DNA of 64,000 nt from Chelydra serpentina (Eukaryota; Chordata; Testudines; Chelydridae): the NCBI GenBank assembly GCA_037349315.1, contig JBAIAC010000006.1:58028501-58092500 (forward strand). The letters are read 5' to 3'. The notes under the pieces were generated by a model that had not been told where the DNA came from, made no database searches, and saw only the letters and a list, made by a program, of their open reading frames with translations. Positions 46,348-56,119 of the stretch are shown in pieces (positions within the stretch are counted from its first letter, which is position 1; each line of letters opens with the position of its first letter). A program made the position numbers and the translations under genes.

Positions 46348-46563
46348 TCAGTTATACACCAGTTCCATAATTTTATTGCTTCTACACAAAAGGAAGGTGA
46401 TCACACTCCTCCCTGATGATTTACATAGTACAAACTTGTGCTGTTGTTTGCCATTGCTCGGATGGATTGTTCCTTGATCATAGGAAGGATATTTTGGTAG
46501 GCATAGCTGATGGCCTTGAGTTCCAGAAGATTGATATGGAAAACAGATTCCTGGATGGTCCAC
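46348..46563 (-). pseudogene. DIRS RNase H relic
   Basis: In one minus-strand frame the segment reads 'INLLELKAISYAYQNILP', then 'ANNSTSLYYVNHQGG', the typical DIRS RNase H blocks (INLLEL...YxNxQGG). The continuation 'LLCRSNKIMELV' falls in another frame, showing a frameshift. The catalytic Asp expected in the middle block is Asn or lost. Non-functional. Confidence 0.6.
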
Positions 46564-46620
46564 CTACTCTTAATAGTATGCTCCTGGAGATGAGCTACCC
46601 ATCCTAGAAGGAAATGTGTC

Positions 46621-47254
46621 TGAAACTATGGTGATGGTGGGAGGGGGATGGATGGATTGATGAAGGGGAACTCTCAGCAGACCTTGCCTAGATTCTTCTA
46701 TCAGTTGAGGAAAACTAGCATGTGGTGAGGAATGGAGAGTAGCTTGTTTAAACTATGTTTGCTAAGAGTATAAACTGTTCTGAACCGGGCTTGGAAACAG
46801 TGGAGGTGTAACCAGGTGTGTAGAATGACAAAGTTGCATGCTGCCACATGACTGGGGAGCTGCAGGCAGAACCTGGCAGTGATCTGATGGCTCATTTGGG
46901 GTTATGTAACTAAATTTGTCAGAGTAAATTTGTCTTATGTAACCAAGTTTGTCCTGTGGTAGATAAGCTCTCAAAGTTGTAGTATCCAGGACAGCTCCTC
47001 TGAACTCTATTCACTGAACAGGTAATAGAGAATGGTTATAAGCATTGAGCTGAAGTCCTAGTATGCGAAATAGAGTCATAGCTCTCTTGATGGTAACTTG
47101 AACTTGGATGTATGAGCATCTGTGGAGTAGCCTACCATTGAGTTAGGGGAAGACATTCATCCCTCATCGATGAAGCTGGGCAGCCCTCTATTATCAAATT
47201 TATGTTCCCCATGTAGGTTCTTGTGTACTGAGATCAAATCACCCATTAATCTTC
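46621..47254. other. Unannotated sequence, possibly more DIRS
   Basis: No clear domain. Could be the upstream part of the DIRS element. Confidence 0.3.
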
Positions 47255-47770
47255 TCTTTCACAAACTAAAAAGGTTAAATTCATTGAGTATCACTATAAG
47301 CCATGTTTTCTAATCATTCTTATAGCTCTTCTCTGAGTCCTCTCCAATTTTTCAACATCCTTCTTGAAGCATGGACACCAGAGCTGGACTCTGGATTCTG
47401 CTAGCAGTTGTACCAATGCTAAATACAGTGGTAATTTGACCTTCCCACTCCTACTCAATATTTCCCTGCCTATACATACAAGGATTGCATTAACTCTTTT
47501 GGCCATAGCATCTCACTGGGAACTCATATTCAGGTGATTATCTACCATGACCCAATGTCCTTTCAGAGTCATGGCTTCACAGAGTAAAGCCTCCATCCTC
47601 TAAGTGTGGCCTGTGCTCTGTGTTCCTAGGTGTCTGACCTTACATTGACTATATTGAAATGCATATCGTTACCTTGTTCCAACTTACCAAACGATCTAAA
47701 TCTTTCTGTAGCAGTGACCTGTCTTCTTCATTATTTACCACTCCCCAATCTTTGTGAATAACTAGTAAAT
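47255..47770 (-). mobile_element. CR1 LINE fragment, minus strand
   Basis: Related to the copy at 36570-37640 but uninterrupted. On the minus strand it runs from 'caaagattggggagtgg' at 47760 through 'gcaatccttgtatgtatagg' to about 47255. Both 5' and 3' ends are incomplete. Confidence 0.75.
47294..47506 (-). pseudogene. CR1 ORF2 C-terminal fragment
   Basis: A 70-codon piece with 'MAKRVNAILVCI', 'LPLYLALVQ' and 'FKKDVEKLERTQRRAIRMI'. These match the conserved CR1 blocks after the RT core, also seen at 16684-16996. Truncated; a relic. Confidence 0.75.
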
Positions 47771-47809
47771 ATTAGTCAGGCCACACAGCATCCTAATATT
47801 ATTTTGTAA

Positions 47810-48130
47810 TTGTTTTGCTGTACCAGTCACAGAGCAGCACCCCACTGTGCTGGGCACTGCACAAACAGAACAAAAAGACAGTCCCTGCCATAAAGAGTTT
47901 ACTATCAAAGTTTAAGACTAGAGACGATAGGTGGCTGCAGATAGATAAATAGAAAGAATCCCTGTGCAGTGAATATAGTTGTTCCTACTTTTACAGAGGT
48001 GAGAACTAAAGTGTATATGTTAAATGATTTGTTCGAGGTCAGGCAGCAAGCCAAGTTTAGAACCCAAATCCCATAACTTCCACCACTATGCCTCATCAGC
48101 TCAACCACTCCATGCCACCCACACAAGTCA
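47810..48130 (-). repeat. Composite ancient repeat with MIR-like part, copy 2
   Basis: 'gagcagcaccccactgtgctgggcactgcacaaacag', 'agacagtccctgccataaagag' and 'gaggtcaggcagcaagcc' (in pieces). Same order as 44500-44695, with about 130 bp more in the middle. Confidence 0.55.
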
Positions 48131-48357
48131 TTTAACATCTGTGGGCCAGTTTTTCAAGCAACAGGAGCTGTGTGCACTCAAATCAGATATGTGCAAGAGT
48201 GCACTTTGGAAAAATCTGTCACTTTCTCCTAATTCCTCTCTGTGAAATGAAGGCATTAATATTTACTTAAGGCAAAAATCAGTAAACAATAGAGGGTTAT
48301 ATTCACAGGTATGTGCTTATTATTCTCAATGTGTACTTTTAAATATGGGGGCTCAGA

Positions 48358-48500
48358 AAGATTAAGCATTGGATTGGGAATCAGACAACCTGAGTTGTAA
48401 TTCAAGCTGATACCAACTTGCTATGCATGACCTTGGGCTAATCACTTAATCTCTCTGAGCCCATTTTCTTAAAGTAGGGTTGTTATTCATTATTGTGATA
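48358..48500 (+). repeat. MIR-type SINE, plus strand
   Basis: 'gattaagcattggattggga', 'atcagacaacctgagttg', 'gaccttgggctaatcactta', 'atctctctgagccc' and 'agtagggttgttatt' follow the MIR consensus from the tRNA-like head into the conserved core. Confidence 0.75.
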
Positions 48501-48507
48501 TACAGTG

Positions 48508-48993
48508 CCCACATTTCAAGAAGGTTGTTGATAAATTGGAGCGGATTCAGAGAAGAGCCAAGAGAATGATTAAAAGATTAGAAAACCTGTCTTTTAGCGG
48601 TAGACTGAAAGAGCCAAATCTATTTAGTTTACCAAAGAGACAGGTAAGAGATGATTTGATTACAGTCTGAAAGTACCTACATGGGGAACAAATATGGTAA
48701 TTTGCTCTTCTATTTAGCAGAATAGAGGAACAACATGATTCAATGACTGGAAGTTGAAGCTAGACATATTCAGACTAGAAATAAAGTGTACATTTTTAAC
48801 AGTGAGGATTATTAACCATTGGAACAATTGACCAAGGGTTGTGATGGATTCTCCATCAGTGGCAATTTTTAATCATGATCAAATGTTTTTCTAAAAGACA
48901 TGCTCTAGGAATTACTTTGGGGAAGTTCTATGGTCTGTGTTATACAGGAGGTCGGACTATATGACCAGCCTTTCTGGCCTTGGAATCTATGAA
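48508..48993 (+). mobile_element. CR1 LINE fragment, plus strand
   Basis: It starts in the ORF2 C-terminal block (translated 'DKLERIQRRAKRMI', then 'LFSLPKRQVRDDLI') and runs into the 3' UTR ('ggaggtcggactatatgaccagc') to the end 'tctatgaat' at about 48993. It lies in inverted orientation to the copy at 47255-47770. Confidence 0.8.
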
Positions 48994-51060
48994 TGTGCAC
49001 GTGTGAAAACATATTCCATTTTCACAACTGCTAATAATCATGTTAAACACTCTTTTCCTGAGCTGTGGTGTGAGTATATATACACACACATCCACAATAT
49101 GTATAAGATGATTCAGAATTACTGTTGCATGCCACATTCACATATAATCACTTGCCTTTATGATATTCACCTGTCTTGCAGATAGAAGTATGGGAAATGC
49201 CCATATTCAAACAAAGCTGTATTTTCTTGTTCCTCTCCATGGACCCTTCACATGGTTATATGCTCTCTATGTCCATTTATAGGAACAGTACATGCCTCTT
49301 TAAACTCAAAGTAATTTTCAAAGGCTAGCAGCTAAATTGTGCTATAAAATTGTGCACATATACTTATTGCAACTGAAAAACCGCAATTGTGCATGCAGAT
49401 TAGGTAATAGCATGTAGATCAGATGCTTACTTGTGCAATTACTCATTCTGCTAAGGGAGGTCTTGCACATTTTGCAGGGGTAGTTGGAGCACCAATCTCA
49501 GAAAGCTTGACTGTAAATCATAGAATCATAGAAAATTACGGTTGGACCCTCAGGAGGTCCAACCCCCTGCTCAACAAAAGAGGTGTGGGCCCCACACCAG
49601 TCCTTTACAATTCATTGTTTATTTTTCAAGGTAAGAGATCTTTTAAAAAGCAGTATGCTCTAAGCACTAAACACAAGTCTACATCTTCAGGTAAATAAGA
49701 CTAATAGAAGCAATTACACTCTATACATAAAGACCCTGAAATAACAGTCAGTGAGTATATTTGAACCCTTTATATTTATTTCAAAGCAGATTACAAACAA
49801 GATGTAAAACATTCCCACAGAAATACAACACCAAATGCAATTATAAAATATAATCTCTAGTTATTCTCTTTATTCACAGAGCCTTTTGGGTAGTGTAAAA
49901 AGACTTTGTAATTCCAAATGCAAAACAGCTTATGCAAATGTTATGAAGTTAAATAAAAAGGATGAAGCAATAAAATCTCAATATGGACAAGCTCCCTAAA
50001 TTTTCCAGCCTTCTGATGTTTGTTTACTATTGTCCAGTGTGTGGCAATTACTAACCCACTCCTACAGATAAGAAATAAAACATTTTCACACCTAGAACCC
50101 CTAAATATTCATACTGGATCAGCATTAAGTTATTCAGCACAATGTTTTTATGATGTTGTGCTGAACTATTGGGGGCATTCACCTGTACAGTCTGGTAGCA
50201 GATGATCAGTTGATTGGGCTGTAATGTAAGAAATCAAATATGATGTAAGCAGGGAGAGGAGAGGGATGTAAAAGCCTGATGGAATATCATTATACCATGT
50301 AGCCTGGGTTCAAGGATCCACTTATTGGTCTGTGCTACTGAGGTTTTGTGTGCTGCCGGCAGTGATGCCTATGGTTCAAGTATATTTAAAGCTCCCTGAG
50401 CAATAATTCCAGAGCTGTCAAGGTAATCGAAGCTTTTAACTAGAGTCCTTGGTATCTGGTTAAGCACACATTTCATTGCTCCTGCTGGCATGACACACAA
50501 AATGTTTGGTTTCTGTAGAATGTGCAATGAAATCTCAGCCTCAAAACTATTAGGATCAATTTGAATGAGTACATGAAAGTGACAGGAAGCTATTGCTTTA
50601 AAGAAGTCAGTCCATAGAGTTTACAGGGCAGGAACACAGAAAGAAGATGGAAATCATGACAAAGAACAGGCAACTGTTGCTTAACATTTTTGTTTTACCA
50701 ATAAAAAGAAGAGCAAAGCAGTCATGACAAGAGACATTCAGCTAAAATTGTGCCATATGGTTTTGAAACCTCACTCCTCCCATAGTAGGGAGAGGGGGAT
50801 CAGCCACCTCCATGGCATTGTTTTGTTCCTGAATGATTTATTTAAAAAAAATCTTATTACAAATAAAACTGTAATTTAGCTGTATTATTTGGCTTTATCT
50901 CAGAGGCAGAATGGCCTTGTTTAATGTCAGCTATTAAGAGATGTCATAGGCATGTATTTTTTGGAACATCACAGGTTTAGAGAGTGAAAACTTTCTTTGG
51001 CAAAGAGGAAGGATGTATTTTGCATATGTCTAGCCACAGTGTTATAGCAATATTACTGCC
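48994..51060. other. Mostly unannotated sequence
   Basis: Only a 65-bp CR1/SINE-type tail on the minus strand is recognisable (49518-49582, 'atcatagaatcatagaaaa', 'ggttgga', 'caggaggtccaaccccctgc'). No gene. This is the left flank of the Harbinger insertion. Confidence 0.45.
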
Positions 51061-51063
51061 TGA

Positions 51064-51079
51064 GGCCTGGTCTACACTA
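51064..51079 (+). repeat. Left terminal inverted repeat of Harbinger
   Basis: GGCCTGGTCTACACTA; the last ten bases GTCTACACTA are identical to the right end in reverse complement, while positions 3-6 differ. Confidence 0.85.
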
Positions 51080-51453
51080 GGACTTTATGTCGAATTTAGC
51101 AGCGTTAACTCGATTTAACCCTGCACCCGTCCACATTAGGAAGCAATTTACTTCGACATAAATGGCTCTGTAATTCGATTTCTGTACTCCTCCCTGACGA
51201 GGGGATTAGCGCCAAATTCGACATGGCCATGTCAAATTCGAGGTATGTTGGACGGAATTCGATGCTAATAGCTCCGGGAGCTATCCCACAGTGCACCACT
51301 CAGTGGACGCTCAGGACAGCAATCCGTACTCGGATGCTCTGACCTGCCACTCAGGAAAAGCCCCGGGAAAATTTGAATTCCTTTTCCTGTCTGGCCAGTT
51401 TGAATCTCATTTCCTGTTTGGACATCGTGGCGAGCTCAGCAGCACTGGCAACG

Positions 51454-53683
51454 ATGCAGAGCTCTACACCAGACGTTACCATGCAATCCCAGAATAGAAA
51501 GAGGGCTCCAGCATGGAGTGATCGGGAAGTTTTGGATCTGATCGCTGTGTGGGGAGATGAAGCCGTCCTATCCGAGCTCCGATCCAAAAGACGGAATGCA
51601 AAAATTTATGAGAAAATATCCCAGGCTATGACGGAGAGAGGATACAGCCGGGATGCAACGCAGTACCGCGTGAAAATCAAGGAGCTGCGGCAGGCGTACC
51701 AGAAGACCAAGGAGTCCAACGGACGCTCCGGATCGCGGCCACACACTTGCCGTTTTTACGAGGCACTGCATGCTATGCTCGGTGGTGCTGCCACCACTAC
51801 CCCACCAGTGTCCGTGGACTCTGATGACGGGGTCTTATCTACGGCCACGTCGTCAGAGGTTTTCGCGGACGGTGAAGATGAGGAAGGAGAGGAGGAGGAC
51901 GAGGCAGTCGACAGCGCTTTCAATGCTGATTTCCCCGACAGCCAGGATCTATTCATCACCCTGACTGAGATCCCCTACGAACCCTCCCAAGGCAGCATCC
52001 CTGACCAGGAACCAGGCGAAGGATCAGCAGGTCAGTGTTTTAAACATTTATTTGGAATACAATAGGCATGGTGTATAAGCACTGTGTTTGTATTGCTTAA
52101 TTGGCCTTAGGCGCTTCAGCTTTGAGTCGCTTTCCAGTGCAACTACTCGAAACGTCTGTCAATATGTATGGGGATAGAGGAGAAATCCCCATCGGAGATC
52201 TCCGCGAAGCTCTCCTGGAGGTACAGTGAGAGCTTTTGTATCAGGTTCGCAGGGAGAGCGGCCTTCTTGTCTCCTCCATGGTAGGATACTTTCCCGCGCC
52301 ATGCAAGCTGCAGGTACTCTGGTATCATTGCCTTGCATAGCATGGCTGCATACGGCCCCGGGGTTTGCTGGCATTGACGCAGCATGCACTCTTTCTCTGT
52401 CTCCGTAATCCTCATCAGAGTGATATCAGTCATGGTGCCCTGGTTTGAATGAGTGGTTTCTTTAGTATAGTGAATGCTTCATTTTCCCTTTAAAGAAAGA
52501 CACCCGGCGGTTTCCATCCACGTGGGGGGGGAGGGAGTTGGGAGCCTAACCATTAGAACTTGGTGGTGCGCAGGCAGGGAGAGTTCCCGGGACCAGCCAT
52601 GCGAAAGGGGGGAAAGGCTACACGAGCCGTTCAGACAGAGCAGTTCGCGGGCACTTTCAGTTCCCTGGAGCGGCCACGCGGAGTTGGGGGAAAGGGTAGG
52701 CGAGCCGTTCAAACAGAGCGGTTCACGGGCACTTTCAGTTCCCGGGAGCGGCCACGCGGAGGGGGGGAAAGGGTAGGCGAGCCGTTCAAACAGAGCGGTT
52801 CGTGGGCAATTTCAGTTCCTGGGAGCTGCCACGCGGAGCGGGGGTAAAGGATTGGCGAGCCGCTGTAGATGAGCGGTTTGGGCAGCAGCAGGAACTGGCC
52901 ACCGCCAGGAACAGTGATTGAAACATGGGAGTAGAGCACTGCTGTGAAGTAATCTCTCAGCAGTCCAAACTCATCAGCTTACCATGGTTTCCAGAGAGCA
53001 GATTTCCAGTGTTCTGCAAGGCTTCTGGGATCTGTACACCGGGACCCCAGACACTCAGGATAAAGACATAATATTTGACCTTGTAGTAAGTGGACATGTG
53101 ATAGGTACTGTGCTTGGTCCTATTCACAGGGAAAGAGTATAGGCATTGTTCGGGAAAAAGTATCTTTCTGAGGAATTCACTCCCTTTCTCCCATCCCACA
53201 GCTGTGAGTGTCTCCCGCCCTACCCGTGGATCACCCTCCCAGAGGATTGCGCTGATCAGGCGGCGCAAAAAGAGAACCCGGGACGACATGTTCTCAGAAT
53301 TGATGGTCTGTTCCCGAAAGGAGGCGGCACAGTGGAGAGAGGACGTCTCAAGGTCCGAGCGAGCAGTCAGCAAACGGGAGCAGAGGGCTGAAGCTCGCGA
53401 GGACAGGTGGCGGCAGGAAGAACAGCAGGCGACTCAAACGCTGCTGGGACTAATGAGGGAGCAAACTGACACGCTCTGGCGCCTGGTAGACGTTCTCCAG
53501 GACAGGAGACAGGAGGAAAGAGCACCTCTCTATGTAATTTCCAACCGCCCTCCCCCGCCACAAAGTCCAATCCTCTGCTCACCCAAAGTCACTAGAATGA
53601 GGGGAGGCAGGGGCCGTGGAAATAATCACTCCACCCCTGCAGACTGCTCCAGTAGCACAAGGCTCTCATTTCCAAAACTGTAG
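51454..53683 (+). CDS. Harbinger SANT/trihelix (Myb-like) accessory protein, two exons
   Basis: Predicted exons are 51454-52030 and 53202-53683, joined in phase 1 to a 352-residue protein. The donor is CAG|GTCAGT, and the acceptor CCCATCCCACAG follows a pyrimidine-rich run. I chose the ATG at 51454 because the trihelix domain begins about 18 residues later; an upstream in-frame ATG at 51373 would add 27 residues. Residues about 19-108 form a SANT/Myb-type trihelix with Trp21 and Trp33 and a basic third helix ('YRVKIKELRQAYQKTKE'). Residues 135-155 are highly acidic. Residues 212-219 (RRRKKRTR) look like a nuclear signal, followed by a charged, probably coiled helix (225-300) and a Pro/Gly/Arg tail. 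In Harbinger elements such a protein binds the transposase and the transposon ends and brings the transposase into the nucleus. AATAAA lies at 53762-53767. The frame is open throughout. Confidence 0.85.
52143..52433 (-). CDS. Uncharacterised 96-codon ORF inside the SANT intron
   Basis: I do not recognise a family. The frame runs from an ATG at 52433 to a stop at 52143. The product has balanced composition with no repeats or low complexity. It includes a Cys-containing helix-like stretch ('EKECMLRQCQQTPGPYAAML'), an aromatic/basic centre ('YLQLAWRGKVSYHGGDKK') and an amphipathic segment ('NLIQKLSLYLQESFAEIS'). It is antisense to the SANT intron, not to an exon, so it is not a shadow of a coding strand. 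It could be a third Harbinger protein, an exon of a spliced minus-strand transcript, or chance. Confidence 0.35.
   Translation of the reverse strand: MTDITLMRITETEKECMLRQCQQTPGPYAAMLCKAMIPEYLQLAWRGKVSYHGGDKKAALPANLIQKLSLYLQESFAEISDGDFSSIPIHIDRRFE
52546..52870 (+). repeat. 77-78-bp minisatellite in the Harbinger intron
   Basis: Units marked by 'gagccgttca.acagagc' start at 52624, 52702 and 52779, with a further partial one at 52857 and a partial one before 52624, about 4 in all. Each contains 'gggcactttcagttcc' and 'gcggccacgcggag'. Multiple open frames here are readings through the repeats. Confidence 0.88.
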
Positions 53684-53761
53684 ATGGGTCCTTTCTCTCC
53701 CTCCAACCGCACCCCACAACAGTTCCCTGCCCAGGTATCATCTAGAAAATATGCTCCCCTT

Positions 53762-53767
53762 AATAAA
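53762..53767 (+). terminator. Polyadenylation signal, SANT gene
   Basis: AATAAA 79 bp after the SANT stop codon. Confidence 0.6.
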
Positions 53768-54329
53768 AATGATTGTTTTGCACAGTGCTGTTCCCCTGAC
53801 TTTCTTTCACAGGACGGTTTGGTTTTGGGGGAGTGGGTAAGGGGGTTTGTTATTAGCGACGTCAGGCACCTGAACCAGGGTACAGACAGGGGGAAAGGAT
53901 CAACAGAAAGTCACTCTCACATTGCATGCACCGGGCACACTTGTCATTCTGGGAGGGGGTTGTCTTGTTCTCTTGGGGGGGGCGGGGGGCCCTGTGACTT
54001 TCTGGTGGGGGAGGGTGGCAGCAGATCTTTTGCGGCCAGGGATAGCCTGCATGACAGATCCATGCAGCAGGGGATCTGTGGCCGCAATCCATGTCCAAAA
54101 AGTCAGAAAGGCCCCACCACACACAGTTGTGAATAGGAGGGGTTGATGGCTCCCTTGAAACAAGCAGTCCAGCACTTCGGACTGCTCTGGGAGCAGTAGC
54201 ATGTAATTCCCCGAGCTTGGAAGCGTACTTTCCAACACTCCACCCGCTCCCCAACCGCGGTATGCGTCCCAGGTTAAACCCTTAACCGAGAAACCAGTAA
54301 TAGAGACGGTTTAAATAAACAATGTTTCC

Positions 54330-54335
54330 TTTATT
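54330..54335 (-). terminator. Polyadenylation signal, transposase gene
   Basis: AATAAA on the minus strand (TTTATT on plus), about 120 bp after the transposase stop at 54456. The two signals of the convergent genes are about 560 bp apart. Confidence 0.6.
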
Positions 54336-54455
54336 ATACTTTTAAAGCGTTGAATGAAGGGGGGGGAAGGGGGTTGGTAATTGGAGAGGAAAGGCAACAG
54401 AAACTGGGTAAAGAAACGGGGGCAGGTTCAGCTTCTGTTTAAACAAGCGTAACAG

Positions 54456-55739
54456 TCACTGGTTACCCCGCTCGCTCTGGAAGGTAGCTTTCAAAGCTTC
54501 CCGGATGCGCAGTGCGTCCCGCTGTGATCTTCTAATCGCCCTGGTGTCCGGCTGTGAGTAATCAGCAGCCAGGCGATTTGCCTCAACCTCCCATCCCGCC
54601 ATAAACGTTTCCCCCTTGCTCTCACAGAGATTGTGGAGCACACAGCACGCTGCAATCACAATGGGGATATTTGTTTGGCTGAGATCGGAGCGAGTAAGTA
54701 AGCTTCTCCAACGACCCTTCAGACGGCCAAAGGCACACTCCACCACCATTCTGCACTTGCTCAGCCGGTAGTTGAAGAGCTCCTTTTCAGTGTCCAGGGC
54801 TCCCGTGTATGGCTTCATGAGCCAGGGCATTAGCGCGTAGGCAGGGTCCCCGAGGATCACTATAGGCATCTCCACATCCCCAACAGTTATTTTGCGGTCC
54901 GGGAAATAAACACCCTGTTGCAGCCGTCTAAACAGACCAGAGTTTTTGAAAACACGAGCATCATGATCCTTGCCCGGCCATCAGACATTGATGTTGGTAA
55001 AATGTCCTTTGTGGTCCACTAGTGCTTGCAGCACCATAGAAAAATAGCCCTTTCGGTTAATGTACTGGCTGCCCTGGTGGTCCGGTCCCAGGATAGGGAT
55101 GTGTGTCCCATCAATAGCCCCGCCGTAGTTTGGGAATCCCATAGCGGAAAAGCCATCTATGATCACCTTCACGTCTCCAAGGGTCACTACCTTTGAGAGC
55201 AGCAGGTCAACGATTGCATGGGCTACCTGCATCACAGCAACCCCCACGGTAGACTTGCCCACTCCAAATTGGTTAGCGACTGACCGGTAGCTGTGAGGAG
55301 TTGCAAGCTTCCACAGGGCTATGGCCACTCGCTTCTGGATAGTCAGGGCTGCTTGCATCCGGGTGTCCTGGTGCTTCAGGGCAGGGGACAGCAATTCACA
55401 AAGTTCCAGGAAAGTGCCCTTACGCATCCGAATGTTTCGCAGCCACTGGGATTCATCCCAGACCTGCAGCACTATGCGGTCCCACCAGTCGGTGCTTGTT
55501 TCCCTTGCCCAGAATCGCCGTTCCACAGGATCAACGTGCCCCATTGACACCATGATTTCTACGGGCTGGGGTCCCATGCTTTGCGAGAGGTCTGTGCCCC
55601 TCTCAGAGTTCATGTCCTCCCGGAGCTTCCGTTGCCTCCTCGCCCGATTTCTCTGCATCTGCCTCTGGAAAAGGTGGACGATAAGGCGCGAGGTGTTGAC
55701 AACGGACAGAACAGCAGCGATAATCGCGGAGGGCTCCAT
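54456..55739 (-). pseudogene. HARBI1-type DDE transposase with one in-frame stop
   Basis: A single minus-strand frame of 428 codons (start 55739, terminal stop at 54456) is interrupted only by TGA at 54983-54981 (codon 253). The two halves, 252 residues and 174 codons, are in the same frame. The DDE triad is complete: Asp210 in 'GAIDGTHIPI', Asp298 in 'ILGDPAYALMPW' and Glu334 in 'VVECAFGRLKGRWR', with 35 residues between the second and third. Before the nuclease, a helix-turn-helix-like region ('YRSVANQFGVGKSTVG', residues 151-166) fits the Harbinger DNA-binding part. The codon after the stop begins 'WPGKDHDARVF', part of the conserved nuclease core. The transposase would cut at the ends and insert at TWA-like triplets. 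With the stop it would be truncated before the second catalytic Asp, so this copy is probably dead unless the stop is read through. Confidence 0.9.
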
Positions 55740-56100
55740 GCTCGCTGTCCTGTGGCGTCCAAGCTGTTAATCACCGTAAAAGGGCGCGAATTAATTGCCC
55801 GCCAGCGCTTTCACGTAGGGAGGGCGGGAGTGTGGGTCGAGTGACGACATTTACCTACAACCACCCTCGACACATTTTTGGCCCCAGAAGGCACTGGGGC
55901 TACACCCAGAATTCCAGTGGGCAGTGGGGACTGCGGGAACTGTGGGATAGCTACCCAGAGTGCACCTCTTGCAATGTCGACGCTTGCCCCGTTACTGTGG
56001 ACTCACAAATTCGAATTAAGGTCCTTCATGTGGATTCGCACGATCGACTTTGCAATATCGGTTTCACAAGTTCGGTTTAAGAAAAATCGAACTAGTCTCG

Positions 56101-56116
56101 TAGTGTAGACATACCC
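56101..56116 (-). repeat. Right terminal inverted repeat of Harbinger
   Basis: TAGTGTAGACATACCC on plus; reverse complement GGGTATGTCTACACTA. The same GGGTATGTCTA outer word begins the MITE at 60866. Confidence 0.85.
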
Positions 56117-56119
56117 TCA

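Larger units (their letters stand above)
45490..46620 (-). mobile_element. Decayed DIRS-type retroelement, minus strand
   Basis: Two conserved coding pieces lie in the DIRS order on the minus strand: an RNase H segment (46560-46350) and then a tyrosine recombinase C-terminus (46164-45931). DIRS elements integrate with a tyrosine recombinase rather than an integrase, so no LTR integrase is expected. Frameshifts and stops break the frames. The limits are approximate; the minus-strand upstream part may extend to about 47000. Confidence 0.65.
52031..53201 (+). other. Predicted intron of the SANT gene
   Basis: 1171 bp with GT...AG borders. The one-base remainder of exon 1 (g at 52030) and CT at 53202-53203 make a single Ala codon, and both neighbouring frames stay open, which supports the junction. 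The intron holds a 96-codon minus-strand frame and a 78-bp minisatellite. Without splicing the plus frame stops at 52065. Confidence 0.7.
51064..56116. mobile_element. PIF/Harbinger transposon, near-complete (5.05 kb)
   Basis: Left end GGCCTGGTCTACACTA and right end (reverse complement) GGGTATGTCTACACTA agree at 12 of 16 positions. Flanking triplets are TGA (51061-51063) and TCA (56117-56119), so the 3-bp TSD is imperfect by one base. Two convergent genes lie inside: a SANT/trihelix accessory protein from the left and a HARBI1-type transposase from the right. They are separated by two polyadenylation signals, one on each strand. This is the full gene set of an autonomous Harbinger. One in-frame TGA in the transposase is the only coding defect I see. 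The internal G+C is higher than in the flanks. Confidence 0.93.

Noticed and set aside
51373..51453. Upstream ATG for the SANT protein
   Set aside because: In frame, but the added 27 residues are hydrophobic and show no domain; the ATG at 51454 lies just before the domain. The longer form cannot be excluded.
52474..52847. ORFs in the Harbinger intron on the plus strand
   Set aside because: They translate the 78-bp minisatellite; the period does not keep a single frame and no domain is present.
53684..54254. ORFs of 112-150 codons between the two Harbinger genes
   Set aside because: They lie in the 3' regions of the convergent genes, overlap on both strands and are Gly/Pro/Ser-rich without a domain.
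55293..55844. Plus-strand ORFs of 84-149 codons
   Set aside because: They are antisense shadows of the transposase coding sequence.
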